This document shows, piece by piece, positions 43,883 through 52,342 of a stretch of DNA of 64,000 bases; position 1 is the stretch's first letter; every line of letters starts with the position of its first letter. The DNA is from Streptomyces sp. SLBN-31. GTDB taxonomy: Bacteria > Actinomycetota > Actinomycetes > Streptomycetales > Streptomycetaceae. The notes under the pieces were generated by a model. The model ran no database searches and was not told where the DNA came from. It was given only the letters and a program-made list of their open reading frames with translations. The stretch is taken from the NCBI RefSeq assembly GCF_006715395.1, contig NZ_VFNC01000002.1, forward strand, positions 2,728,001-2,792,000. The letters are read 5' to 3'. Both the position numbers and the translations under genes were made by a program.

Positions 43883-45582
43883 GCCGGCGGAGCGAGGAGA
43901 AGAGGGCGGAGCGGGCGGACCGGCTGGCGGAGGAGGCGGCCTGGCGTTCACCGGCGGGCGTGCCGCGGACGGAACTCGACCCGTCCTGGGCGGAGAAGAA
44001 GCCGGGCGGGACGGCGCGCAGCGGCAAGAAGGCGAAGTCCTCCCGCCCCAAGGAGCTCTACATCCCGCCGCGCGGCTGGTACGGCCCCGGCGGCGGCCGG
44101 GTCGGCTACATGGATCCGCCGACCATGTGGCGTGCCACCACCGTGCAGGCCTGCGGCATGTGGCCGTTCGCGGCCGGTTCGGGGTCGCCGATGACCGGAG
44201 TGCCGCTCGGGCAGCACCTGTTCACCGGCGCGACCGTGTGCGGCGACCCGCTGAACTGGTTCACGCGGGCCCGCTACATCTCCAACCCGTCGCTGTTCAT
44301 GCTCGGTATGCCGGGCCTGGGCAAGTCCACGCTGGTCAACCGGATGCTGATCGGGCTCAGCGCCACCGGTGTCGTACCGCTGGTGCTCGGCGACCTCAAG
44401 CCCGACTACGCCGACACCGTGCGCGCGCTGGGTGGCCAGGTGATCTCCATCGGCCGCGGCCGGGGCGGCATCAACGTCCTGGACCCGGGCGCGATGGGCG
44501 CGGCGGCGGCGCGGATCGGCGGCGAGGCGGGCGAGGTCCTGAAGGCCGAGACGCACGGCCGTGTGCTGAACATGGTGGCCGCGCTGGTCACGATCGTGCG
44601 CGGCCGCCCGATGGACGACCACGAACAGTCCGTGCTGTCCGCCGTGTTGCACCACATCCGCGAGCGCACCCCGGAGGGCCGTCCGGCGCTGCTGCCGGAC
44701 CTGCTGCGGGTACTCACCGAGGGGCCCGACCGGGTGCGGGCGGTGACCCTGGACCGCGGGGACGACGCCCGTTACCGGGATGCCGTCGACCCGTTGCACC
44801 GCTCCCTGCTCGGCATCCTCGACGGCCCCCTGGGCGACACCTTCGCCTCCGAGACGTCGACCCGGATCGACCCGGACGCGCCGGCGGTGTGCATCGACAT
44901 CTCCGGCATCGGCGAGGCCGACACCCAGCTGACCGCGGCCGCGATGCTCGCCGCCTGGTCGGACGGGCTGGGCACGGTGGCCGCCTCGCACGCCCTGGCG
45001 GACGCGGGGCTCGCGCCCCGGCGCTGGTTCTTCACCGTCCTGGACGAGCTGTGGCGCCCGCTGCGGGCCGCCTCCGGCATCGTCGACCGCATCGACGCGC
45101 TGACCCGTCTCAACCGGTCCCTGGGCCTCGGCGACGCCAAGATCACCCACACCCTCAAGGACGCCGAGGCCCTCGGCACCGACTCCGACCGGGCCAAGGC
45201 GCGCGGCTTCGTCGAGCGGGCCGGGATGGTGGTCTGCGCGGGGCTGCCGAAGGCCGAGATGGAGGACCTGGGCAAGGTGGTGGGCCTGTCCCGGCGCGAG
45301 ATCGAGCTGGTGTCGTCCTGGTCCTCCCCGCCCGGCTGGGGCGTCTCCGGCGAGCACGAGGAGCCGCCCGGCCGTGGCCGTTTCCTGATCAAGGTCGGCG
45401 GCCGGCCCGGCATCCCCATCAAGGTGGCCATCACCGACGCCGAACGGCAGTTGCACAACACCAACACCCGCTGGACGCCCAACGAGACGGCCGTCGAACA
45501 GGCCGTCACGCACACCGCGGCGCAGGTCGCGCGGGCCTCCCAGGAGGAACCCCGGCAGCTGCCCGGGAGGTGGACCGCATGA
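43879..45582 (+). CDS. VirB4-like secretion ATPase (C-terminal ATPase half)
   Basis: A 567-residue ATPase. After a charged N-terminus and a GWYGPGGGRVGYMDPP segment comes Walker A GMPGLGKST (near 142), then VLGDLKPDYAD. Walker B is VLDELWRP (near 388). A HerA/FtsK-type later region reads SLGLGDAKITHTLKDAEALG. Motifs and length fit VirB4/TraE motor ATPases of conjugative systems; the missing N-terminal half is provided by the SCO6880-family gene. GTG start overlaps the previous TGA as GTGA. The four-base coupling with the next gene points to fixed stoichiometry. Confidence 0.88.
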   Translation: MSRRSEEKRAERADRLAEEAAWRSPAGVPRTELDPSWAEKKPGGTARSGKKAKSSRPKELYIPPRGWYGPGGGRVGYMDPPTMWRATTVQACGMWPFAAGSGSPMTGVPLGQHLFTGATVCGDPLNWFTRARYISNPSLFMLGMPGLGKSTLVNRMLIGLSATGVVPLVLGDLKPDYADTVRALGGQVISIGRGRGGINVLDPGAMGAAAARIGGEAGEVLKAETHGRVLNMVAALVTIVRGRPMDDHEQSVLSAVLHHIRERTPEGRPALLPDLLRVLTEGPDRVRAVTLDRGDDARYRDAVDPLHRSLLGILDGPLGDTFASETSTRIDPDAPAVCIDISGIGEADTQLTAAAMLAAWSDGLGTVAASHALADAGLAPRRWFFTVLDELWRPLRAASGIVDRIDALTRLNRSLGLGDAKITHTLKDAEALGTDSDRAKARGFVERAGMVVCAGLPKAEMEDLGKVVGLSRREIELVSSWSSPPGWGVSGEHEEPPGRGRFLIKVGGRPGIPIKVAITDAERQLHNTNTRWTPNETAVEQAVTHTAAQVARASQEEPRQLPGRWTA

Positions 45583-47381
45583 CCGGCAGACCGCCCTCCA
45601 CCAGCGGCGTCCACGACCTCGCGCCCTGGGCGATCGTGGCCGTCGCCGCGGCCTCCCTCACCGTGTTCACCGTCGGCTGGGCGGGCGGCACACTGGGCGC
45701 CGGCATCACCGGACACGGCTGGGACGCGCCGCCGTTCGCCCTCTCCACGGCCTCGCACCTCGTCGGCGACGGACCCGGGACCCTGTGGCCGGGCACCCCG
45801 CCGGCCGCGGTCTACGGCGGGATGGCCGGCCTGCTCGCCCTGATCGCTGTCCCCGCGGTCGTCGTCGTACGACTGCTGCTGGCACGGGCGGGCCGCACCA
45901 AGGGCCTGGCCGGCCGGCGCGAGCTGGCGAGCATGTGCCCCAAGGGCATCGAGGCCCGGGCCCGCGAACTGCGCCCCGGCCTCAAGGGCCGGGACGAACT
46001 CCACCCCGACGAGACCGGCAACCTGCTCGGCGACCTCGACCCCGACGGGCCGGAGCTGCGCAGCAGTTACGAGGACGTCGAGCTCGACCTGATGGCCCCG
46101 CGGGCCGGCAAGTCGACCGGCATCGCCGTCCCCCGCGTCCTGCGCGCCCAGGGTGCCGTTCTGCTGACCTCCAACAAGTCCGACGTCTACGCCGTCACCC
46201 GCGCCGAACGCGCGAAGGCGGGCCGGGTGTGGACGTTCGACCCGCAGGGCATCGCCCACACCGAGCGCGCCATGTGGTGGAACCTGCTCGGCGACTGCCA
46301 CACCATCGAGGGCGCTCGCCGGCTGGCCGGGCACTTCGTCGCGTCCGTCAACGACGACAGCGCGAAGAAGGACTTCTGGATATCGGCCGCGCAGAACACG
46401 CTCACCGCGCTCTTCCTGGCCGCGGCGCGCGGCGGCGCCCCGGTCACCGACCTCCTCGGCTGGCTCGCCGACCCCGCCGACCGCACCCCGATCGACCTGC
46501 TGCGCGACGCCGGACTGACCGCGATGGCCGAGCAGTTGCAGGGCACGGTGCGCGGCGCCGTGGAGACCCGGGACGGCATCTTCGAGACCGCCCGGCAGAC
46601 CGTGTCCTGCCTCCTCGACCCGGAGATCCTCGCCTGGGTCACCCCGGATCCGTACCTGCCCGAGTTCCGCCCGGACAGGCACGTCGTCGGCACCGACACC
46701 CTCTACCTGCTGTCCAAGGACGGCGGCGGCTCGGCGGCCGGCGTCATCGCGGGCCTCGCGGACGCGACGATGCGGGCGGGTGTGGTGGCCGCGGAGCGCA
46801 TGGGCGGGCGTCTCGACCCGCCGCTGACGGCGGTCCTCGACGAGGCCGCCAACGTGTGCCGCATCTCCGATCTGCCCGACCTCTACTCGCACTTCGGCTC
46901 TCGCGGCATCAACGTCGTGACACTGCTGCAGAGTTACCGGCAGGGCGCCCGGGTGTGGGGCGAGGTGGGGATGGACGCGCTGTGGAGCGCGGCGACGGTG
47001 AAGCTGCTGGGCGCGGGTCTGGACGACGCCGACTTCGTGCAGAAGATCTCCACGCTGGTCGGGCAGCACGACGTGAAGACGCCGAGCCTGTCCCGCAGCA
47101 AGGACGGCACGCAACGCTCGTACTCCTACCGGCAGGAGTCGATCCTGCCGCCCGACAAGATCCGCGCCCTGCCCAAGGGCACCGCCCTCCTGCTCGCCAC
47201 CGGCATCCGGCCGGCCCTGATCCGGCTGCGCCCCTGGTACAGGGAACCGGGCGCCGACGCCATCTCGGCACAGGCGAAGGCCGAGGCGAACGCCATCACG
47301 GCGCGTGCCGCGGCCCGCGCGGCCGGCGGAGTGGCGCTGACGAAGAAGAGCCGCTGGGAGCGGGACGCGACACCGGCGTGA
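45579..47381 (+). CDS. VirD4/TraG-like type IV coupling ATPase
   Basis: A 600-residue coupling protein with two N-terminal transmembrane helices (about 15-45 and 78-100). The conserved DVELDLMAPRAGKSTGIAVPRVL holds Walker A (PRAGKST, near 175), and TSNKSDVYAVTRAERAKAG follows. Walker B is TAVLDEAANVCRI (near 420), with the TraG signature FGSRGINVVTLLQSYRQG after it. Coupling proteins select substrates (DNA-relaxase or proteins) and feed them to the channel. No relaxase gene is near, so substrates may be proteins. ATG overlaps the previous stop (ATGA); last gene of the operon. Confidence 0.92.
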   Translation: MTGRPPSTSGVHDLAPWAIVAVAAASLTVFTVGWAGGTLGAGITGHGWDAPPFALSTASHLVGDGPGTLWPGTPPAAVYGGMAGLLALIAVPAVVVVRLLLARAGRTKGLAGRRELASMCPKGIEARARELRPGLKGRDELHPDETGNLLGDLDPDGPELRSSYEDVELDLMAPRAGKSTGIAVPRVLRAQGAVLLTSNKSDVYAVTRAERAKAGRVWTFDPQGIAHTERAMWWNLLGDCHTIEGARRLAGHFVASVNDDSAKKDFWISAAQNTLTALFLAAARGGAPVTDLLGWLADPADRTPIDLLRDAGLTAMAEQLQGTVRGAVETRDGIFETARQTVSCLLDPEILAWVTPDPYLPEFRPDRHVVGTDTLYLLSKDGGGSAAGVIAGLADATMRAGVVAAERMGGRLDPPLTAVLDEAANVCRISDLPDLYSHFGSRGINVVTLLQSYRQGARVWGEVGMDALWSAATVKLLGAGLDDADFVQKISTLVGQHDVKTPSLSRSKDGTQRSYSYRQESILPPDKIRALPKGTALLLATGIRPALIRLRPWYREPGADAISAQAKAEANAITARAAARAAGGVALTKKSRWERDATPA

Positions 47382-47418
47382 GGGCGCCGGTCGGTCGGTT
47401 GGTACGGCGGTGGCGGTG

Positions 47419-47811
47419 TCAGGGGGACACCGCCACCGCCGTGCCGAAGGCGACGGTCGAGGACAGGAACCAGCCGAACGACGGGGCGAGCAGGTGTCGT
47501 ACGGTCCACAGCCGGGCCGTCGCGGGCCGCTCGCGTACGAAGACCACGGGCACGGTGCGGCCGAGCGGCGGCAGCCCGCACAGCGGCGCGTAGGCCCCCG
47601 GATCGAGGACGAGGTCGCGCCCGAGGTGGTCGGAGAAGGCGACGAGGCCGCCGAGCCGCCGGTCGGCCGCCGTACGCGCGGTGACGACGCCCATCACACG
47701 CAAACCGCGCGCCCACAGCCGCCCGGCCGTCAGGAGGCCGCGGGCGGCGAGCAGCAGACAGCCGAGTCCGAACCCCGTGCACAGGGCTGTCAGCACCAAC
47801 TCCGCGTCCAT
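47419..47811 (-). CDS. Small membrane protein, DUF3592-like
   Basis: A 130-residue protein with an N-terminal helix (LVLTALCTGFGLGCLLLAA), a soluble segment GLRVMGVVTARTAADRRLGGLVAF...LVLDPGAY...VPVVFVRERPATARL, and a C-terminal helix. This is the layout of DUF3592-type proteins. Function unknown. It has its own ECF-type promoter (P3), back to back with P4, and so belongs to the same regulon by sequence. It is convergent with the coupling-protein gene. Confidence 0.72.
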   Translation of the reverse strand: MDAELVLTALCTGFGLGCLLLAARGLLTAGRLWARGLRVMGVVTARTAADRRLGGLVAFSDHLGRDLVLDPGAYAPLCGLPPLGRTVPVVFVRERPATARLWTVRHLLAPSFGWFLSSTVAFGTAVAVSP

Positions 47812-47857
47812 CGCGTCCCCTTGTCCTCGACACCGGCGTGGGCCCCCACGACAGGGC

Positions 47858-47886
47858 ACAACGGACCGCGGCCCACCCCGGTTCAC
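47858..47886 (-). promoter_or_regulatory. ECF-type promoter P3 (minus strand)
   Basis: On the minus strand GTGAACC (47886-47880), 16-base spacer, CGTTGT (47863-47858). One mismatch in the -35. Drives the 130-residue membrane protein. Confidence 0.6.
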
Positions 47887-47901
47887 GCCGGGCACGACGC
47901 C

Positions 47902-47931
47902 TTGAACCACCGTGCACGGCACCCCCGTTGT
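47902..47931 (+). promoter_or_regulatory. ECF-type promoter P4 (plus strand)
   Basis: TTGAACC at 47902, 17-base spacer, CGTTGT at 47926. Drives the NlpC/P60 gene at 47980 and lies 15 bases from the -35 of P3. Confidence 0.75.
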
Positions 47932-47979
47932 GTGGACGAAGCCGTCACCACGTCGGCTGTGAAGGGAGCTTCGGACGGC

Positions 47980-49023
47980 ATGAGACGGATCCCGCGCGTA
48001 CACGGTCACCGCACGGCGGCGGCCCTCACCCTGTTGTGCGCCCTGACGGCGACGACGCAGTCGGCGGCCCTCGCGGCCCCCGGCCCCGCCACCCTCGAAG
48101 AGGTGCGCGCACAGCTCGACGACCTGTACCACCAGGCGGAGGTGGCCACCGAGAAGTACAACGCCGCCGACGAGAAGGCCACCGCCCAGCGCAAGAAGGT
48201 CGACACGCTCAACGGCCGGGTGACACGGGCCGAACAGCAGGAGACGCGGCTGAAGGCGTTGCTCGGGGCCGCGGCCCGTGCCCAGTACCGGGGCGGCGGG
48301 CTGCCTGCCGAGATGCAGTTCGCGCTGGCCCACGACCCCGAACACGCTTTGGACGACGCCGCGTTGGCCCAGCGGGCGCAGCAGGGGACGCAGGACCGGC
48401 TGACGGCACTGGAGGCGACCCGCAGGGAACTGCGCACGCGCACGGACGAGGCCAGGGCCGTACTGGGGGACCTGCGGGCGAGCCGTCACGCGATGGACGA
48501 CAACCGCGACAGGATCGAGAAGCGCATCGCGACCGCTCGCGCCCTGGAGTCGCAGCTGCGGGCCGAACAACTGAGCAAGCTGGCCCAGTTGGAGAAGCAG
48601 GCGCAGGACAAGGCGCAGGCGAAGTGGGAGGACACCGGCGTCCTCGACAAGGTCTCCACCAAGGCGACCCCGGCGGGCCGGAAGGCCATCGCCTATGCGA
48701 CGAAGCAGCTGGGCAAGCCCTACGTCTGGGGCGCCGAGGGCCCCGACTCCTTCGACTGCTCCGGCCTGACCTCCCAGGCCTGGCTGCACGCGGGCGTGGT
48801 CATCCCCCGCACCTCCGAGGAGCAGTGGGCCCGGCTGCCCCACGTCCCCGTCTCCCGGATGCGCCCCGGCGACCTCATCATCTACTTCTCCGACGCCAGC
48901 CACGTCGCCCTCTACATCGGCGACGGCAAGATCATCTCCGCGCCGCGTCCCGGGCGGTGGGTGTATGTGTCACCGGCGGGGTCGATGGAGATCCTGGGGG
49001 TGGTGCGGCCGGACGCCCACTGA
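47980..49023 (+). CDS. Secreted NlpC/P60 (C40) cell-wall peptidase
   Basis: A 347-residue exported peptidoglycan endopeptidase. The signal peptide ends LAAPG; a coiled-coil region spans about 40-215 (LEEVRAQLDDLYHQAEVATEKYNAADEK and RIEKRIATARALESQLRAEQ). The C-terminal NlpC/P60 domain has the catalytic Cys in DSFDCSGLTSQA, the His in ASHVALYIG, and a late VYVSP strand. The coiled coil probably gates the active site as in RipA/CwlO-like proteins. It has its own ECF-type promoter P4 in the secretion cluster, so a role in opening the wall for that machine is a reasonable inference. Confidence 0.92.
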   Translation: MRRIPRVHGHRTAAALTLLCALTATTQSAALAAPGPATLEEVRAQLDDLYHQAEVATEKYNAADEKATAQRKKVDTLNGRVTRAEQQETRLKALLGAAARAQYRGGGLPAEMQFALAHDPEHALDDAALAQRAQQGTQDRLTALEATRRELRTRTDEARAVLGDLRASRHAMDDNRDRIEKRIATARALESQLRAEQLSKLAQLEKQAQDKAQAKWEDTGVLDKVSTKATPAGRKAIAYATKQLGKPYVWGAEGPDSFDCSGLTSQAWLHAGVVIPRTSEEQWARLPHVPVSRMRPGDLIIYFSDASHVALYIGDGKIISAPRPGRWVYVSPAGSMEILGVVRPDAH

Positions 49024-49047
49024 GCGTCCGGCCGAGCATGACGCGGC

Positions 49048-49082
49048 GCTCCCGGCCGGACCGCTTGCGTCCGGCGGGGAGC
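49048..49082. terminator. Strong hairpin between convergent genes
   Basis: GCTCCC-GGCCGGAC and GTCCGGC-GGGGAGC arms form a stem of about 13 bp around a CGCTTGC loop, between the NlpC/P60 stop and the convergent 49119 gene. Confidence 0.7.
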
Positions 49083-49118
49083 ACCGCGTGAGTGTGCCGG
49101 GAGGTCCGATCCCGGCCC

Positions 49119-50915
49119 CTACCTGCCCTTCTTCGGCCTCCCGCCCGCGAAGTACAGGAGCGCCGAGGGGACGGGCTTCTTGGGCTTCCGGTCCCTGCCG
49201 CTCGAGGACTCGCCCCTGGACGACTCACCGCGGGAGGACTCGGCGCGGGGAGCCGAGGATGCGGCGTCGGGCGAGCGCTCGGGCGAGTCACCGGTGTGGG
49301 CCCGGACCCTCGTCAGCTCGCCGCCCCCTTCGAAGGAACCGGCCGACCGCGTGCTTGGAGTCGAATCGCTCCGGCGGGGCGCAGGCGGACTGTAGCCGCC
49401 GGCGTTCGCGACCGGCGGGGCCGGGTAGTTGGACGCGCCGACGGAGGGGAACGGGTAGCCGCTCGACTGGCTGGACGGCGCGGGGCCGCCGCCCGGCGAG
49501 AAGTCGAACGAGCCCAGGGCATCGGTGAGCGCCGAGACGTTGGCCGCGGGCAGGGACTCGCTGATCATCGGAAGGGTCGTCGGTACGGCCACGGAGTAAC
49601 TGCTCCCCCCTGGCTGGTACGCGGCGACGGACTGGGCGTAGGCGGCCGGGCTCACGCTGTAGTTCGACGAGGAAGTCGCCGTCGTCGAAGGCCAGTTGTA
49701 GGGCGTGCTCCTGGGAAAGGCCGAACTGGGGTAGTCGGGCACGGAGGACGGGCCGGCCGGCGCGAAGGACCCCGCTCGGGACATGGCCGGCATGGAGCCG
49801 AGGCTCGCCGTGGACTCCCGGCGAGCGGGGAAGATGGAGGTGGCGTCACTGCCCCTGCGCTGCTGCTGCTCGGACTCCAGCGCCTCCAGCTTGGCCATCA
49901 GCGACTCCTGGGAGCCCCTGCGCGAGGACGACGGGCCCTGCCCCGAGGTGCTGGTCTGCACCCTGGACAGGTTCGCGGGGCTCTCCGTGAGGTCGGGTCC
50001 CGGTCCGTCCGGGTGGGACAGGACGAACTCGACGTCCTGCCCGGACCCCGACCACCTGCGGCGGAAATCGTCGAGGGTGGTCTGCACGCCCGCCCGGTTG
50101 CGTTCTATCGCGCGGGCGACGTTCTGCGTGACGAACTCCCGCTGCTGCCTGGCGACATAGGAGTCGGTCCGGGTCACCTGCGGCAGGTGGTCGAACTCCT
50201 GCTGGGTCCGCACGTCGTAGTGACCGACCTGCTCCAGCAGTCCCGTGTCCGAGTTCCTGTGGATGACGTTGACGTGCAGATGGTCGACCAGACCCTGCTC
50301 GATCAGGCCCTTGAGCTCGGGCCACTCCTTGTCCCTCAGGACGCAGTTCTCCGGCAGCCCTTCGAACACCGTGGCCTCGACGGTGCCCCGCGCGTCCGCC
50401 GCGTACTGCGGCGACAACTCGTTCCACGTCTCCCACAGTGAGGGAGACGGCGTCGTACGATCGAAACCGAAGGTCAGCTGGTCGAGCACGCCGGCCGCGC
50501 TCCCCGCTTCCAGGGTGTCGCCCAGCTGTTCGGCCGGGCGGGACGTGGACTTGACCCAGAAGGCCGTGTTCTGGACGGACTGCGCCGCCACGTCCTGCCG
50601 CGCCTGCGCCAGGCTGTCGCCGTCAGGGGCGTCGCGGTGTGCCGTGGCCCACTGGGCGGAGACGTGCAGGGCGTTCACCGCAGTGAACGCGGCCATGAGC
50701 TGCCGGCGCGCGGCGACCGATTCGGCACGCCTCTCCCAGCCGGAGTTCGCCGGGTTGTAGCCCGCCCGGATCCACTGGCCTTCCTGCCGCATCACGTCCG
50801 TGAGGGCGCGGTAGGCCTGCCGGACCTCGGGAGTGCCCAGCACGGCCCTCCACCTCTCGATCCGGGCCAAGCCCGTCTGGACGTCGTGGTTGAACTTCGC
50901 CTCGTCCCATGCCAT
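49119..50915 (-). CDS. Unknown Ser/Pro-rich protein with basic C-terminal tail; candidate secretion substrate
   Basis: A 598-residue protein I do not recognise. Residues 1-310 look folded and helical (FNHDVQTGLARIERWRAVLG, WERRAESVAARRQLMAAF, then a mixed segment LIEQGLVDHLHVNVIHRNSD). Residues 320-560 are disordered and rich in Ser, Pro, Tyr and Gly. The last 25 residues are strongly basic (GRDRKPKKPVPSALL ... GRPKKGR). There is no signal peptide or membrane helix. It follows the 50983 gene by 67 bases in one transcription unit from promoter P5. The size, disorder and basic tail beside a VirD4-like gene suggest a T4SS substrate. That is inference. Confidence 0.75.
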   Translation of the reverse strand: MAWDEAKFNHDVQTGLARIERWRAVLGTPEVRQAYRALTDVMRQEGQWIRAGYNPANSGWERRAESVAARRQLMAAFTAVNALHVSAQWATAHRDAPDGDSLAQARQDVAAQSVQNTAFWVKSTSRPAEQLGDTLEAGSAAGVLDQLTFGFDRTTPSPSLWETWNELSPQYAADARGTVEATVFEGLPENCVLRDKEWPELKGLIEQGLVDHLHVNVIHRNSDTGLLEQVGHYDVRTQQEFDHLPQVTRTDSYVARQQREFVTQNVARAIERNRAGVQTTLDDFRRRWSGSGQDVEFVLSHPDGPGPDLTESPANLSRVQTSTSGQGPSSSRRGSQESLMAKLEALESEQQQRRGSDATSIFPARRESTASLGSMPAMSRAGSFAPAGPSSVPDYPSSAFPRSTPYNWPSTTATSSSNYSVSPAAYAQSVAAYQPGGSSYSVAVPTTLPMISESLPAANVSALTDALGSFDFSPGGGPAPSSQSSGYPFPSVGASNYPAPPVANAGGYSPPAPRRSDSTPSTRSAGSFEGGGELTRVRAHTGDSPERSPDAASSAPRAESSRGESSRGESSSGRDRKPKKPVPSALLYFAGGRPKKGR

Positions 50916-50982
50916 TTGCGGTTCCTCCTTGCCGTGTGCGGTGGGCGCGGTACTCCCGCGCCCACCGCCCTGTCAGGGATCG

Positions 50983-52191
50983 TCACCCTCTGCGCCGCGT
51001 CGCGGGCCGGGTGGCACTGCCCGCCGCGGGCACGGACCGCGAGGGGGTCTGTGTCTGAGCGGGACGTTGGTTCGAGCCCGGCGTGTGCGGCCGCTGGAGC
51101 GTGGCCTGGGCCCCGAGCGGGTTGTCGGGCGGCGGCGTGCCCATCGCCGGGCCGGGGACCGTGGCACCGCCTTCGAGCAGGGACGCCTCACTGCCGAAGT
51201 ACCGCGCTCCGAGCTGGGCCGGGGTCAGAGGGGTCGCCGGTGGGATCAGGGGTGATACGGGTGGCGACACCGGGGGCGGGGACGCCGGGTCGAGGCGCCG
51301 TACCGCGGTGTCGCGGGCGGGCTCGGGCGACCGGGTCGTCTCCGACTGCGACGACTGCACCCCTGTCTCGTCCGGCGCCGCCAGCAACTCCTCGGCCGTG
51401 GGCATCGCTTCCTGATGCCGCCCCGGAAGCGCGGACGACGTGCTGCCGGCCTCCGCCCGGCTCCGGGCCGCCGCCGGCTGGGCCTCCGCGACCGTCGCGT
51501 CCCAGTGGTCACGGCCCGGCGACTCCACGGACGCCGCCCGCGGCACGGGTGCCGTGCCCGCGGACGCGCTGTACGCGGGGAGCTGTTCCCGGACGGCCGC
51601 CACGCTCGTTCGTGCCGCGTCCGACCGGTCGGCCGGGGCGACTTCCCTGTGATACGCGTTGTTGGCGAACCGCACCAGGAAGGAGTCCCGGCCTCTGTCC
51701 AGGTCCCGGTCGTAGGCCCGGCGCCACCTGCCCTCGGTCCTGACCTTGTTCAGGACCGCGTCCTCGAAGGCGTGGCGTTGCCCTCTCGGCAGCTCACCGA
51801 TCAGCCGGACGAGCTGATCGAGCGGCGACATCTCCCTGCCCGCCGGTCTCCGCGCCCCCTCGGCCCGCTGCATGCCCCGGCCCTGAGCGGCTCCCCGCTC
51901 CCATCCGTCCGAGGCCGGCGCGCCGGGCGCCTGCTGCCATCCCGCCGCCGCGGCGCCGGGTTCGTACCCTCCGCCGCCTCCTCCTCCGGCGGATCTACGG
52001 CTGAACACGCGCCGAAGCAGCCGCATGAGGCTCTGCATCCCGTCGGAGACCATGCGCCGCGATCGGTCCCACGCCCGCCGGGCACGGGACGGGTGCTCCA
52101 GCCTGAACAGCGCGTCGGACAGCCCGTCGGCATCGACGGACGGGAGCACCGACCGGCTGCCCTCCCGCGGACTCGGGCTGAGGTCGGACAT
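50983..52191 (-). CDS. Unknown Ser/Pro-rich protein with basic C-terminal tail; candidate secretion substrate
   Basis: A 402-residue protein without recognisable family. A short N-terminal helical part (LSDALFRLEHPSRARRAWDRSRRM, then MQSLMRLLRRVFSRR) is followed by a Gly-rich linker and a compact helical segment at about 120-180 (SPLDQLVRLIGELPRGQRHAFEDAVLNKVR). A long Pro/Ser/Thr-rich region ends in RPATRRRG. No signal peptide. The ATG at 52191 is the first gene of a two-gene minus-strand operon directly behind ECF-type promoter P5. Its composition and basic C-terminus match the downstream gene product. Confidence 0.72.
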   Translation of the reverse strand: MSDLSPSPREGSRSVLPSVDADGLSDALFRLEHPSRARRAWDRSRRMVSDGMQSLMRLLRRVFSRRSAGGGGGGGYEPGAAAAGWQQAPGAPASDGWERGAAQGRGMQRAEGARRPAGREMSPLDQLVRLIGELPRGQRHAFEDAVLNKVRTEGRWRRAYDRDLDRGRDSFLVRFANNAYHREVAPADRSDAARTSVAAVREQLPAYSASAGTAPVPRAASVESPGRDHWDATVAEAQPAAARSRAEAGSTSSALPGRHQEAMPTAEELLAAPDETGVQSSQSETTRSPEPARDTAVRRLDPASPPPVSPPVSPLIPPATPLTPAQLGARYFGSEASLLEGGATVPGPAMGTPPPDNPLGAQATLQRPHTPGSNQRPAQTQTPSRSVPAAGSATRPATRRRG

Positions 52192-52229
52192 GGCGCCCCT
52201 CTCATGGGCCGGAGATGCCGATGCGTGGC

Positions 52230-52258
52230 ACAACGGGCCGCATGGACGAGCGGTTCAA
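52230..52258 (-). promoter_or_regulatory. ECF-type promoter P5 (minus strand)
   Basis: On the minus strand TTGAACC (52258-52252), 16-base spacer, CGTTGT (52235-52230). Drives the 52191-49119 operon, back to back with P6 with 10 bases between the -35 elements. Confidence 0.75.
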
Positions 52259-52268
52259 TCCGGTGGCC

Positions 52269-52297
52269 TTGAACCGCGGCCGGTGCGCGCACGTTGC
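52269..52297 (+). promoter_or_regulatory. ECF-type promoter P6 (plus strand)
   Basis: TTGAACC at 52269, 16-base spacer, CGTTGC at 52292. Drives the DUF4913 gene at 52343. Confidence 0.7.
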
Positions 52298-52342
52298 GTC
52301 CTCACCACGGCTGAGTCCCAGACCCGAGGAAGGGCGCCCGCC

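Noticed and set aside
51062..51082. tRNA-like TTCGA stretch (GGTTCGAGCCCGG)
   Set aside because: It lies inside a coding sequence and no acceptor stem or anticodon arm can be drawn.
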